DNA from: Gemmatimonadota bacterium
GTDB lineage: Bacteria; Gemmatimonadota; Gemmatimonadetes; Gemmatimonadales; Gemmatimonadaceae
Assembly (NCBI GenBank): GCA_028876525.1
Contig: JAGWRI010000008.1
Coordinates: 1-45,163 of the forward strand
Direction of reading: 5' to 3'
DNA length: 45,163 nucleotides
Below, one piece after another: positions 8,273 through 16,778 of this stretch. Under the pieces are notes generated by a model. That model searched no databases. It had not been told where the DNA came from and worked only from the letters and a program-made list of their open reading frames with translations. The number at the start of each line of letters is the position of its first letter. Position 1 is the first letter of the stretch. Position numbers and translations under genes: made by a program.

Positions 8273-8734
8273 ATGTCCCTCGACGCCCTCTATCAGGAAA
8301 TCATCCTCGAGCACAACCGGAAGCCGCGCAACTTCCGCGAGATGCCCGACGCCAACCGCAAGGTCGAGGGGCACAACCCGCTGTGCGGCGACCAGGTCAC
8401 GCTCTGGCTGCGGGTGGACGGCGACCGCGTGGTCGACGTCAGCTTCCAGGGGCTGGGATGCGCGATCTCCAAGGCCTCGGCCTCCATGATGACCGCCGCC
8501 GTGAAGGGCAAGACGGTGGCCGAGGCGAAGGCGCTGGCCGACGAGATCCTCGCGATGCTCATCGGCAAGCTGGACGTGGAGAAGGAGCGGCAGGCGCTGG
8601 GCTCGCTGGCCGCGCTCAGCGGCGTGTCGAAGTTCCCGCAGCGCGTGAAGTGCGCGAGCATGGCCTGGCACGCGCTGGAGACGGCGCTGGACGAATCGAA
8701 CCCCGAAGGCGCGGCGCCGGAGCCGGCGCGATGA
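8273..8734 (+). CDS. sufU: Sulfur-relay/zinc-binding scaffold-like protein SufU
   Basis: 153-residue member of the IscU/SufU fold. In SUF systems of this type SufU is a zinc-dependent sulfurtransferase that accepts persulfide from SufS and passes it to SufBCD. The zinc/persulfide ligands are visible: PLCGDQ (Cys38 and Asp40), GCAISKASASMM (Cys64) and VKCASMAWHAL (Cys127). The 18-20-residue insertion that separates SufU from IscU is present (about 80-100). The ATG at 8273 follows sufD by 68 nt, and the stop overlaps the Rieske gene (ATGA). A DNA-encoded SufU rather than SufE suits the neighbouring SufS. Confidence 0.95.
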   Translation: MSLDALYQEIILEHNRKPRNFREMPDANRKVEGHNPLCGDQVTLWLRVDGDRVVDVSFQGLGCAISKASASMMTAAVKGKTVAEAKALADEILAMLIGKLDVEKERQALGSLAALSGVSKFPQRVKCASMAWHALETALDESNPEGAAPEPAR

Positions 8735-9075
8735 CCGCGTTCGAGCCGCTGGCCGATCTGGCCGATCTGCCCGAGGGCGCGCTGCTGGCCGTGAGGAGCT
8801 CGGCCGGCGAGGCCATCTGCCTGGCCAACGTGAAGGGGCGGGTCTCGGCCCTCGTGGACTGCTGCACCCACGCCGAGTTTCCGCTGTCGGACGGGGTGAT
8901 CCACGCCGACGGCACCGTGGAGTGCGTGTGGCACGGGGCGCGGTTCGACTGCGCCACCGGCGCCGTGTGCAAGGGGCCGGCCGTGGACGGCGTGGTGGCG
9001 TACGACGTGCGGGTCGAGGGCGGGAAGATTCTCGTGGGACCCAGGCGCCCGATCGGCGCGGAGGCGGCGCGATGA
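8731..9075 (+). CDS. Rieske [2Fe-2S] ferredoxin of the suf operon
   Basis: A 114-residue soluble Rieske-type ferredoxin, small as expected for dioxygenase-type or NirD-like ferredoxins. The [2Fe-2S] ligands are Cys45 and His47 (CTH) and Cys65 and His68 (CVWH). The downstream GARFDCATGAVCKGPA matches the family. The ATG at 8731 overlaps the sufU stop and its own TGA overlaps the sufS ATG, so it is coupled on both sides. Similar Rieske ferredoxins are common in suf operons, where they may supply electrons or serve as a target; that role is inferred. Confidence 0.92.
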   Translation: MTAFEPLADLADLPEGALLAVRSSAGEAICLANVKGRVSALVDCCTHAEFPLSDGVIHADGTVECVWHGARFDCATGAVCKGPAVDGVVAYDVRVEGGKILVGPRRPIGAEAAR

Positions 9076-10316
9076 CCACGCTCAAGGCGGTGGCGCAGGC
9101 GCAGGCGGCGTTGGCCTCCCGGCGCGCGGATTTCCCGCTGCTCGTGAAATTTCCCGAGCTGCACTATCTCGACTCGGCGGCGACGGCGCAGAAGCCGGCG
9201 GCCGTGCTCGACGCGATGCGGGAGTATTACGAGACGGATTATGCCAATCCGCACCGGGGGGCGTACGACCTTTCGGCGCGCAGCACCGAGCGCTACGAGC
9301 GGGCGCGGAAGCGGGTGGCGAAGTTCCTCGGCGTGCGCGATGCCGACACTTTGATTTTCACCCGCGGCACCACCGAGTCGCTGAATCTCGTGGCCACCGC
9401 GTGGGGGCGGGCGAAGGTGAAGTCGGGCGACGAGATCGTGGTCACCGGGATGGAGCATCACGCGAACTTCGTGCCCTGGCAGCAGCTGGCCATTGCCCAG
9501 GGCGCGGACCTCCGGATCTGCGAGCTGACCGAGGACGGCCGGATCGATCTCGACCGGCTGCGGGCGCTGGTGACGCCGAAGACCAGGGTCGTGGCGTTCA
9601 GCCACGTGTCGAACGCGCTGGGGACCATCAATCCCGTGCGCGACATCGCCGCCGTCGCGCGGAAGGTCGGGGCGCTCGTCGTGTGCGACGGGGCGCAGGC
9701 CGCGCCGCACCTGGCGCTGGACCTCGACGCGCTGGGCGTGGACTTCTACGCCTTCAGCGGGCACAAGATGCTGGGTCCGATGGGGATCGGCGTGCTCGTG
9801 GGGCGGCGGGAGATCCTGGAGTTCATGCCGCCGTACCAGATGGGCGGCGACATGATCGAGTTCGTGTACGACGAGACCAGCACGTGGAACGTGCTGCCGC
9901 ACAAGTTCGAAGCCGGCACGCCGAACGTGGCCGGCGCCGTGGGGCTGGCGGCGGCGTGCGACTACCTGGACGCCATCGGGATGGCCGCCGTGCGCGCGCA
10001 CGAGCAGATGCTTCTCGAGCTGGCGCACAAGATGTTGGGCGAGATTCCCGGCGTGCGGATCTACGGGCCGGCTGCGGTGGCCGACAAGAGCGGCGTGGTG
10101 AGCTTCACGCTGGAGGGGGTGCACCCGCACGATCTGGCGACCATCCTGGACGAGGACGGCGTGTGCGTGCGCGCGGGGCACCATTGCGCGCAGCCGCTGA
10201 TGCGGCGGCTCAAGGTGCCGGCGACGGCGCGGGCGAGCGTGTACGTGTACACGACGGCCGAGGATGTGGAGGCGTTGGGGAGGGGGGTGGAGCGGGCGCG
10301 CGGGATGTTCGGGTAG
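9072..10316 (+). CDS. sufS: Cysteine desulfurase SufS
   Basis: 414-residue PLP enzyme that removes sulfur from cysteine to give alanine and an enzyme persulfide, feeding SufU and SufBCD. The PLP lysine is Lys232 in FSGHKMLGP. The catalytic cysteine is Cys372 in RAGHHCAQPLM, the short-loop group II arrangement typical of SufS. The substrate-binding RGTTESLNLVA and MEHHANFVPW motifs are present. The start ATG at 9072 overlaps the Rieske stop, making it the last gene of the sufBCDU-Rieske-sufS operon. The gene is convergent with the acyltransferase, 25 nt away. Confidence 0.97.
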   Translation: MTTLKAVAQAQAALASRRADFPLLVKFPELHYLDSAATAQKPAAVLDAMREYYETDYANPHRGAYDLSARSTERYERARKRVAKFLGVRDADTLIFTRGTTESLNLVATAWGRAKVKSGDEIVVTGMEHHANFVPWQQLAIAQGADLRICELTEDGRIDLDRLRALVTPKTRVVAFSHVSNALGTINPVRDIAAVARKVGALVVCDGAQAAPHLALDLDALGVDFYAFSGHKMLGPMGIGVLVGRREILEFMPPYQMGGDMIEFVYDETSTWNVLPHKFEAGTPNVAGAVGLAAACDYLDAIGMAAVRAHEQMLLELAHKMLGEIPGVRIYGPAAVADKSGVVSFTLEGVHPHDLATILDEDGVCVRAGHHCAQPLMRRLKVPATARASVYVYTTAEDVEALGRGVERARGMFG

Positions 10317-10335
10317 CACATCAGGCCGGCCCGAA

Positions 10336-10352
10336 GCGGCCCTATCGGCCGC
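10336..10352. terminator. Possible bidirectional hairpin at the sufS/acyltransferase junction
   Basis: GCGGCC (10336-10341) and GGCCGC (10347-10352) form a 6-bp stem with a 5-nt loop that covers the acyltransferase stop codon. It has no T-tract, so its role as a terminator is weakly supported. Confidence 0.25.
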
Positions 10353-11490
10353 CGAGACTGGGAACCGAGAGTGCCTCCCGGGCCTGCAGGCGCCCCAGGG
10401 TCATCTTCCGCAGCGCCCGTCTCGCCGGGCGTTCGATCGTCAGATAGCACGCGGCAGCGACGGCGACGATCACGGCGGCGCCCAGGAAGAGTGCGGCGAC
10501 CCTGACGGTCACTGACGCGGCGACCACCTTGCCCAAAGGTAGGAATCGAACCAGAAGCGCGATGGTCAGGACGTGCGTCATGTACAGCGAGTAGCTCGCG
10601 TTCCCCAACGCTTCGAGCGGCCGCCAGCTCCACACGGCCGACACCCGGCTTCCGTGGCGGCCAAGCGCTCCCACGAGCACGAAGAAGATGGACAGGAATG
10701 CCGCACGTTGCACCCGCGGGTCCGCCACCGCGTACGGAATGAGCACCCCGAGGAGAACGCAGAGATCCGGTACGCGGCTCCGACGCTGCGCGCCCGACGG
10801 GCCCCGGCTGAGAGCGGCCAGCGCCACCCCGCCGACGAAGGTCGGAACGACGACGACGATGCCTTCGAAAGGCAGGCCGCTGCCAAGCCAGTATACCCAT
10901 GCGGACGCGCCCGCCATCGCTACGGCCGTCAGCTGCCAGGACCGGCGGGTGAATCCGCCGGCGGCCGCGACGAGCAGCGGGAACAGCAAGTACACGAACC
11001 ATTCGGAGCTGATCGACCACGCCGGATAGTTCCACGTCAGATGGAGGCGCGGCGTCCACGACTGCACAAGCAGGAGATTCGCGAGGAAGCTCTCCGGCGT
11101 GTGCGCGCCATCCGTTGGCCAACCGTGGTGTCCGACCACCAGCAGCGTGGCGAGCAATGTGGCCAGATGGACCGGGTACACCCTGGCGATCCGCAGGAGA
11201 AAGAACCGGACGGTGCTTCGAGACGAGCGCTGCGCGAGCGCCGTGCGATACCGGTACCAGAGCACGTACCCGCTCAGCACGAAGAACAACGGCACCGCCA
11301 GGCCCCCGAGTCGCAGGAGCCGGTTGAATGCGGAGGCCTCGGGCAGCAGCCGCTGGAATACCAGGCTGGCATGAAGCCCGACGACCCACGCGGCGGCCAG
11401 CCCGCGGAGGGCCGTGAACGGCACGATAGTTGGCGGGCCGCCCCCTACCGGCTCGTCCGCGGCCACGGACGGGGACGACGGGTGGTGCAA
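10342..11490 (-). CDS. Acyltransferase-3 family integral membrane protein (OafA/YrhL-like)
   Basis: About 382 residues with roughly ten hydrophobic helices. Family motifs are visible: FTALRGLAAAWVVGLH near the N-terminus with the catalytic-type His, then GGLAVPLFFVLSGYVL, RFFLLRIARVYPVH, and SISSEWFVYLLFPLL. These enzymes transfer acyl groups to sugars of O-antigen, exopolysaccharide or peptidoglycan, and the acceptor here is unknown. The TTG at 11490 has GGAG 6 nt upstream on the minus strand and starts 22 residues before the first helix. A GTG at 11466 is an alternative. An ATG at 11676 would run across the divergent regulator's promoter, so I rejected it. Confidence 0.88.
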   Translation of the reverse strand: MHHPSSPSVAADEPVGGGPPTIVPFTALRGLAAAWVVGLHASLVFQRLLPEASAFNRLLRLGGLAVPLFFVLSGYVLWYRYRTALAQRSSRSTVRFFLLRIARVYPVHLATLLATLLVVGHHGWPTDGAHTPESFLANLLLVQSWTPRLHLTWNYPAWSISSEWFVYLLFPLLVAAAGGFTRRSWQLTAVAMAGASAWVYWLGSGLPFEGIVVVVPTFVGGVALAALSRGPSGAQRRSRVPDLCVLLGVLIPYAVADPRVQRAAFLSIFFVLVGALGRHGSRVSAVWSWRPLEALGNASYSLYMTHVLTIALLVRFLPLGKVVAASVTVRVAALFLGAAVIVAVAAACYLTIERPARRALRKMTLGRLQAREALSVPSLGGR

Positions 11491-11584
11491 TCGGTTCTCC
11501 GGCGAATGCTGTTCCCGGAATGGCGGCGACGCATGCCCGCTCCGGCCGCGCGTTGGCGCCTTGCCGACCCGGCTTCCAAGATGC

Positions 11585-11610
11585 ACTATAGAGTTGCGAA
11601 CTGCTATAGG
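11585..11610. promoter_or_regulatory. Candidate divergent promoter, acyltransferase / BTAD regulator
   Basis: An AT-rich island with ACTATA (11585-11590, TATAGT on the minus strand) and TATAGG (11605-11610, plus strand). These could serve as -10 boxes for the two divergent genes. No convincing -35 boxes are visible. Confidence 0.3.
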
Positions 11611-11674
11611 ACCGTCGGACGTCCGGTGACCGGAGGGGCGGAGTCGTTGTCTGGAATGACAATCCACCATTCCC

Positions 11675-14600
11675 ATGTCAGACCGACGTCAGAACGACTC
11701 CGCCCAACCCGTGCCGGCTTCCGGCCCCGCCTCGCTCCTGCTCGAGACGCTGGGCCGGGCCGCGCTGCTGGCTGCCGGACCCGCCGGCCCGCCCGCGACG
11801 ATCTTCGGGCCCAGCAAGCCGCTGGCCCTCATCGTCTACCTCGCGTCGGTACCCGGCCAGACGGCCACCCGCGAGTTCCTCATCGACCTGCTGTGGGCCG
11901 ACCTGGACCCCGAGGCGGCCCGCCACGCGTTCCGGCAAACGCTCTGGTACATCAAACAGAAGGCGGGCCGGCCGGTGGTCAGAGCCGCCGGCGAGGCGAT
12001 CACGCTGGCCGAGCCGATCACGTCCGACCGCATGGACTTTCTCACCGCGGTCGAGCGGCCGGACTTCGAGGGCGCCGTGTCGCTTTACCACGGCGAGTTC
12101 CTCCCGAACTTCGCGGTGCCCGGCGGCATCGAGTTCGAACACTGGGCGGATCTCGAACGCCAACGCCTTCGCGATACGTTCACCCGCGCGGCTGAGCACA
12201 TGGTGCGGCACTGGCTCGCCATGGCCCGCCACCGCGACGCGGTAGCGCTCGCCCGCCGAGCCCGCGACGTGGCCCCCCTCAGCGAGCGCACCTGGCGGCT
12301 GCTTCTCGAAAGTCTGATTTCGGCCAACGACGCCCTGGGCGCTGCCATGGAGGCGGACGCGCTCCAGAAGATGCTGGCCGACGAGGACCACGAGCCCGAG
12401 CCCGCCACGCGCGCGCTCCTGCGGGCCGCCCGTCAGCTCTCCTCCGAACCGCGATCCGACGGCGCGGCGACGCCCGGTATCGTGGCCGAGCTCGTGGGCC
12501 GCGAAACCGAATTCTCCACCCTGCTCGCCGCCTGGAGCGAAGCGAAGACCGGCGTGGCCCGAAAGGTCTGCATCGTCGGCTCCGCCGGGATCGGCAAGAC
12601 GCGGCTCATCACCGATACCGCGGCCCGCCTCCGCGCCACGCGCGCCCGCGTGGTGTGGGTGCGCGCCAATCCCGGCGAGCGCGAGATTCCCTACGCGTTC
12701 CTGAGCAAGCTCGCCGGGGCGCTCGCCACGCTCCCCGGTGCCGCGGCGGTGTCACCCGCGTCGGCGTCGGCGCTGGTCGCGCTCAACCCCACGCTGTCCA
12801 GCTCGTTCAGCGCCGCGGCCGACCGGGCGACCGGGCCCGACGCGCTCAGAAACCGGACGATCGCCGTCCACGAATTGCTCGCCGCCGCGGCCGACGAAGC
12901 GGCGGTCGCCGTGATCGTGGACGATCTGCACTGGTCCGACCGCGACTCGACCCGTGCCTTTGCCGGGCTGTCCGACCTGCTCGAGCACGAGCGCGTGCTG
13001 CTCGTCTCCGCCGCCCGCCCGTCAAATGGCGGCGGGCAGGAAATCGCCCGCGACGCGACGGTCATCCGACTCGTTCCGCTCACGGTCGCGGACACGGGCG
13101 CGCTGCTCGCCAGCGTGGCCGCGCTTCCGCCGTCAGGCATCGGCCAGGCACTCCCCGGCCTGCTCCGCGACGCCAGCGGCGGCAACCCGCTGCTGGCCAT
13201 CGAGACGCTCCAGTTCCTGCTCGATCAGAGGTCTCTCAAGCTCGAGCGGGAATCGTGGGTGGTCCAGGACGAGCCGACCGTTCGACAGGCCCTCAACGCC
13301 GGCGGCGCCCTCCGGCGCCGGATCGAAGCCCTGGACGCCATGGAACGCTCGGTGCTCATCGCCGTGGCGATGTCGGGCGTGCCGGTGCCCGCCGGCTTCG
13401 CCGCGGACGTCGTGCGCCGTCCCCTGGCCGACGTCGCGGCGGTCCTCCACGGACTCGAGACCCGCGGCATGATCGGCCACGTGGGCGAGGGCTGGGAGCC
13501 CGCGCACGATCAGATCGGAGAGATGGCGCTCGCGACGCTGCCACCCGAACGGCGCGCCGCGATCGAGCTCGAGGTCGGGCGCGCGTGGATGCACGGCGCG
13601 CCGGACGACCGCGCGCTGAGGCGGGCCGGCGTGCACTTCCTGCGCGCCGACGATCGCCGCGCCGTCGCGAACGCGTTCGCCGCATGGGTGCGCCTCGTCC
13701 GCCGGTCCGGAGACCGGCGCCCCGCAGCCGCGCTCGCCACGGAGTTCCTGGATCGTGAGGACGCGACGCTGGTCCGCGCGCTGGTGCAACACCTGCCGAT
13801 CCACCACCGGTACGGCGGCGCCCGCTGGCGCGCCGCCGCCACGATCGCCTTCGTCGCGCTGGCCAGCGCGGCGGCCACCTGGCGATGGACCCGCACGCCG
13901 GAGCCGCCCCCCGACGAAGTGCTCCTGGCCGTGGCCGTGGACTCGGCGGGCGACACCACGGCCTATCGCGTGCCCATACGCCGCGATCGCTGGACCGGCG
14001 GCGACGTCCTGGTCCCGTCGCGGGAAGGACGGCGCGTTCACGTCGCGCTGCCGGCCACCCTCGGCGACTACGCCCTGACGGCCGACGGGAAGGCCTGGAT
14101 CTCCCACGCCGCCATGCCGGATTCGGGCGGCGACGACCTGGTCATGGACCGCCTGTCGGGCGGCCAGCGCCGTCTCACGTGGAACCCCGGCGACGACGTG
14201 AACCCCGACTTCTCCCCCGATGGCAGGCGCCTGCTGTTCATGACGGGTCGCTTCGACTCGCTGAGCCACGCGCATCTCGCCGTGATGGACATCGCCACAG
14301 GACAGGTGCAGCAGCTGACGAGCGGCGGGCCGAAGGATGGGAGCGCCAAGTGGAGCCGCAACGGGCTCCGCATTGCGTTCGTCCGGCTGAGCCTGACGGA
14401 TGCGCCCGACTCGGTGTGCACGATCGCGCCGAATGGCGAGGATCCGGAGTGCCGTCCCACGGCCTACGTCACGGCGGTGCTGGGGTGGATAGACGACGAT
14501 CGCGTATTGCTCACCCAGCAGATCGGCGGCGGCACTGCGCTCGAGGTGTACGACGTCGCCGACGGATCGTCGCGGCGCATCTTCCACAGCGCATGGGGCA

Positions 14601-15763
14601 GCTTCGACCTGAGCCCGGACGGCCGCTGGGTCGCGTGCCGCTGCCGCGAGACCGCCGCGTCCGCCATGGAGTCGGTGGTGTTCCCGTTGGATCACCCCGA
14701 GCTGGCGCGAACGATCGCCGGAAGTCCGCTCGACACCCGCCTGGTGTGGACGCTGTGGGACGACCGGAGGCCCGCCGACTACGTGAACGCCCTGGATCTC
14801 TCCCTGCCGGCCTCGGGCGTCCAACTCGGCGTCGCCTACCGGTTCCCCCTCAACGGGGTCACGGTGAGCGGGGAGCGCGTTCCGCTTCCCTACGCGGCGC
14901 TCGCTTCGCTCGATACGGCGATCGTGCGAGTGCTGCCCGGCCTCCGGCTTCTGCCCATCGCCGCCGGAAGCGCACGCATCGTCGTCTCGGCGATCGGATG
15001 GCGCACCGACACTCTCGCCATGCACGTGGTGCCCGCCGGCGACTCGATCGCGGTGCGTGAAGACTGGTCACACGGCATTGACCGGCAGTTCGTGCCGTAC
15101 GGCGTGCCCGCGCCGCTCGTGGTGCGGGACGCGGCGGGACATCCCGCGTTCCTGAACAACGGCGACGGCGACTTCGCGAGCGGGGCGTACACCCGCGAGC
15201 GCCTCAGCGAGGCCGGCGGCATCGGATTGGAGGCGCTGGTCTCCGCTCCCATCAACTCGATCCAGTGGCAGGCCGAGAACATCACGCTATATCCGGTGCG
15301 CGACTCGGCTGCCCTGGCGCGGTGGGACCGGAAGACCGGGTACCCGCCCTTCGAGGGGGCAACCGGCGACGGAGAGTGCAGCTTCTCGTATCCGGCCGAG
15401 GAAGGAGTGCGCGGAACGGACGAGGTGTTTGTCGGTCACTCCATCGTGAATCTGGATTCCCTTCACCTCACATCGCTCGATACCGGCCGCTGGTTCCGGG
15501 TGCGCCTGCAGATCTTCGCCGACGGCCGCTGCGGAGTGGCCGTTGACGGGCGGCCGATCGCCCTGACTTCCGTCGGTTCCGTTCCCGACGCGCGGTACGT
15601 CGCCGCCATCGAGGGCAGCTCCGTCCACACCCGCATCCTCGCCGGCCCGATCGAGGTCTGGACCGGCATCAAGCCCGGCGTGGATTGGCTCGCGTTCGAC
15701 ACGGCGCACGCCGCGCTGAAGCCGCGACGCGCGTTCAGCAGAGGTGCACCGCGGTCGCCTTGA
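11675..15763 (+). CDS. Membrane-spanning BTAD/STAND-type regulator with extracytoplasmic beta-propeller
   Basis: 1362 residues. A winged-helix SARP-type domain (about 20-110; KPLALIVYLASVP, REFLIDLLWADLDPEAARHAFRQ) is followed by a BTAD helical-repeat domain (about 120-255). A signal-transduction ATPase follows, with Walker A GSAGIGKT (302-309) and Walker B VAVIVDDLHWSD (about 411-422). Next comes a short helical region and one transmembrane helix (about 718-737). The remaining 620 residues, predicted outside the cytoplasm, have TolB/WD40-like blades (NPDFSPDGRRLLFM, SAKWSRNGLRIAFV, SFDLSPDGRWVACR) and then a beta-rich, LamG/jelly-roll-like C-terminus. I infer a single-chain receptor that binds a ligand outside and regulates DNA or transcription inside. 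Divergent from the acyltransferase; its 3' end overlaps the convergent transporter ATPase by 29 nt. No Shine-Dalgarno site is seen at the ATG. Confidence 0.85.
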   Translation: MSDRRQNDSAQPVPASGPASLLLETLGRAALLAAGPAGPPATIFGPSKPLALIVYLASVPGQTATREFLIDLLWADLDPEAARHAFRQTLWYIKQKAGRPVVRAAGEAITLAEPITSDRMDFLTAVERPDFEGAVSLYHGEFLPNFAVPGGIEFEHWADLERQRLRDTFTRAAEHMVRHWLAMARHRDAVALARRARDVAPLSERTWRLLLESLISANDALGAAMEADALQKMLADEDHEPEPATRALLRAARQLSSEPRSDGAATPGIVAELVGRETEFSTLLAAWSEAKTGVARKVCIVGSAGIGKTRLITDTAARLRATRARVVWVRANPGEREIPYAFLSKLAGALATLPGAAAVSPASASALVALNPTLSSSFSAAADRATGPDALRNRTIAVHELLAAAADEAAVAVIVDDLHWSDRDSTRAFAGLSDLLEHERVLLVSAARPSNGGGQEIARDATVIRLVPLTVADTGALLASVAALPPSGIGQALPGLLRDASGGNPLLAIETLQFLLDQRSLKLERESWVVQDEPTVRQALNAGGALRRRIEALDAMERSVLIAVAMSGVPVPAGFAADVVRRPLADVAAVLHGLETRGMIGHVGEGWEPAHDQIGEMALATLPPERRAAIELEVGRAWMHGAPDDRALRRAGVHFLRADDRRAVANAFAAWVRLVRRSGDRRPAAALATEFLDREDATLVRALVQHLPIHHRYGGARWRAAATIAFVALASAAATWRWTRTPEPPPDEVLLAVAVDSAGDTTAYRVPIRRDRWTGGDVLVPSREGRRVHVALPATLGDYALTADGKAWISHAAMPDSGGDDLVMDRLSGGQRRLTWNPGDDVNPDFSPDGRRLLFMTGRFDSLSHAHLAVMDIATGQVQQLTSGGPKDGSAKWSRNGLRIAFVRLSLTDAPDSVCTIAPNGEDPECRPTAYVTAVLGWIDDDRVLLTQQIGGGTALEVYDVADGSSRRIFHSAWGSFDLSPDGRWVACRCRETAASAMESVVFPLDHPELARTIAGSPLDTRLVWTLWDDRRPADYVNALDLSLPASGVQLGVAYRFPLNGVTVSGERVPLPYAALASLDTAIVRVLPGLRLLPIAAGSARIVVSAIGWRTDTLAMHVVPAGDSIAVREDWSHGIDRQFVPYGVPAPLVVRDAAGHPAFLNNGDGDFASGAYTRERLSEAGGIGLEALVSAPINSIQWQAENITLYPVRDSAALARWDRKTGYPPFEGATGDGECSFSYPAEEGVRGTDEVFVGHSIVNLDSLHLTSLDTGRWFRVRLQIFADGRCGVAVDGRPIALTSVGSVPDARYVAAIEGSSVHTRILAGPIEVWTGIKPGVDWLAFDTAHAALKPRRAFSRGAPRSP

Positions 15764-16778
15764 GCGCCGCCACGACCTCGCGCCCCGGCGCGAGCCCCAG
15801 TTCCTCAGCCGACCGCGCGGTGATCACGGCCACGAGCTCCACCCCGCCGGCGTCCACGGTCACCCGCGCCAGCACGCCGGACGGCGCCACCTCCACCACG
15901 CGCGCGTCGAGCTGATTGCGCACCGACGATTCGCGCCGCTCGGGGGCGAGCGCGATCTCGTCGGCCCGGATCACGGCGTGCGCCTCGCCCTCGGGCACGT
16001 CGCTCACGGCGTGCAGCACGAGCCCGCCGCTCGTGAACTCCACCACCCGCTCGGCGTCGGGCGAGCCGTTCACGCTGTGCACACGGCCCGGCACGACGTT
16101 CTCGGCGCCCACGAACTCGGCCACCGCCGGCGACGCGGGGCGGCGGAACACGTCGTCGGGAGATCCGACCTGCAGCACCCGCCCCCCCTCGAGCAGTACG
16201 ACGCGATGGCCCAGCCGCCCGGCCTCGTTGAAGTCGTGCGTCACGTGCAGCACGGTCATCCCGCGCTCGGCGTGCAGCGCGCGCACCTGCCGCCGCACGA
16301 GCACGCGCATCCGCGGATCGAGCGCCGAGAAGGGCTCGTCGAGGAGCAGGATGTCGGGGCACGTGGCCAGCGCGCGGGCCAGCGCCACGAGCTGCCGCTC
16401 GCCTCCGCTCAGGGCGTTCACGTCCCGATCGAGCAGCGCGCCGAGTCCAAAGCGCTCGACCATCTCGCGGGCCGTCTCGCCGTCTGCCGTGCCGTAGGCG
16501 ACGTTCTCGGCCACCGAGAGATGCGGGAAGAGATAGGCATGCTGATACACGATGCCGATGCGCCGCCGCTCGGGCGGCGTGCGCGTGACGTCGGCGCCGC
16601 GCAGCCACACGGTGCCCGACGCCACCGGCACGATGCCGGCGATGGTCTCGAGCAGCGTGGTCTTGCCAGCGCCGGCCGGCCCGATCACCACGCCGTAGCT
16701 CCCCGCGTCGATCTCGAACGACACGTCCCGCAGGGCGAACGTTCCCGCGGTGGCGGTGACCCGATCCAGCCGGATCAT
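15735..16778 (-). CDS. ABC transporter ATP-binding protein, molybdate/tungstate/sulfate type (ModC/WtpC-like)
   Basis: 347 residues. Walker A GPAGAGKTT (33-41), Q-loop VYQHAYLFPHLS, signature LSGGERQ (123-129), Walker B ILLLDEPFSALD and the switch His (VTHD) are intact. The C-terminal 75-80 residues form a TOBE/Mop-like beta domain (LDARVVEVAPSGVLARVTVD, VVAALKATAVHL), which in ModC-type ATPases binds the oxyanion and regulates transport. The ATG at 16778 overlaps the permease TGA (ATGA), so the two form one operon. A longer start at 16985 would lie inside the permease. The substrate could be molybdate, tungstate or sulfate; molybdate/tungstate is more likely, given the Mop-like end. Confidence 0.88.
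   Translation of the reverse strand: MIRLDRVTATAGTFALRDVSFEIDAGSYGVVIGPAGAGKTTLLETIAGIVPVASGTVWLRGADVTRTPPERRRIGIVYQHAYLFPHLSVAENVAYGTADGETAREMVERFGLGALLDRDVNALSGGERQLVALARALATCPDILLLDEPFSALDPRMRVLVRRQVRALHAERGMTVLHVTHDFNEAGRLGHRVVLLEGGRVLQVGSPDDVFRRPASPAVAEFVGAENVVPGRVHSVNGSPDAERVVEFTSGGLVLHAVSDVPEGEAHAVIRADEIALAPERRESSVRNQLDARVVEVAPSGVLARVTVDAGGVELVAVITARSAEELGLAPGREVVAALKATAVHLC

Noticed and set aside
13133-15025. 630-codon minus-strand frame inside the BTAD regulator
   Set aside because: His/Arg-rich antisense frame without motifs. The plus-strand regulator has clear domains throughout.
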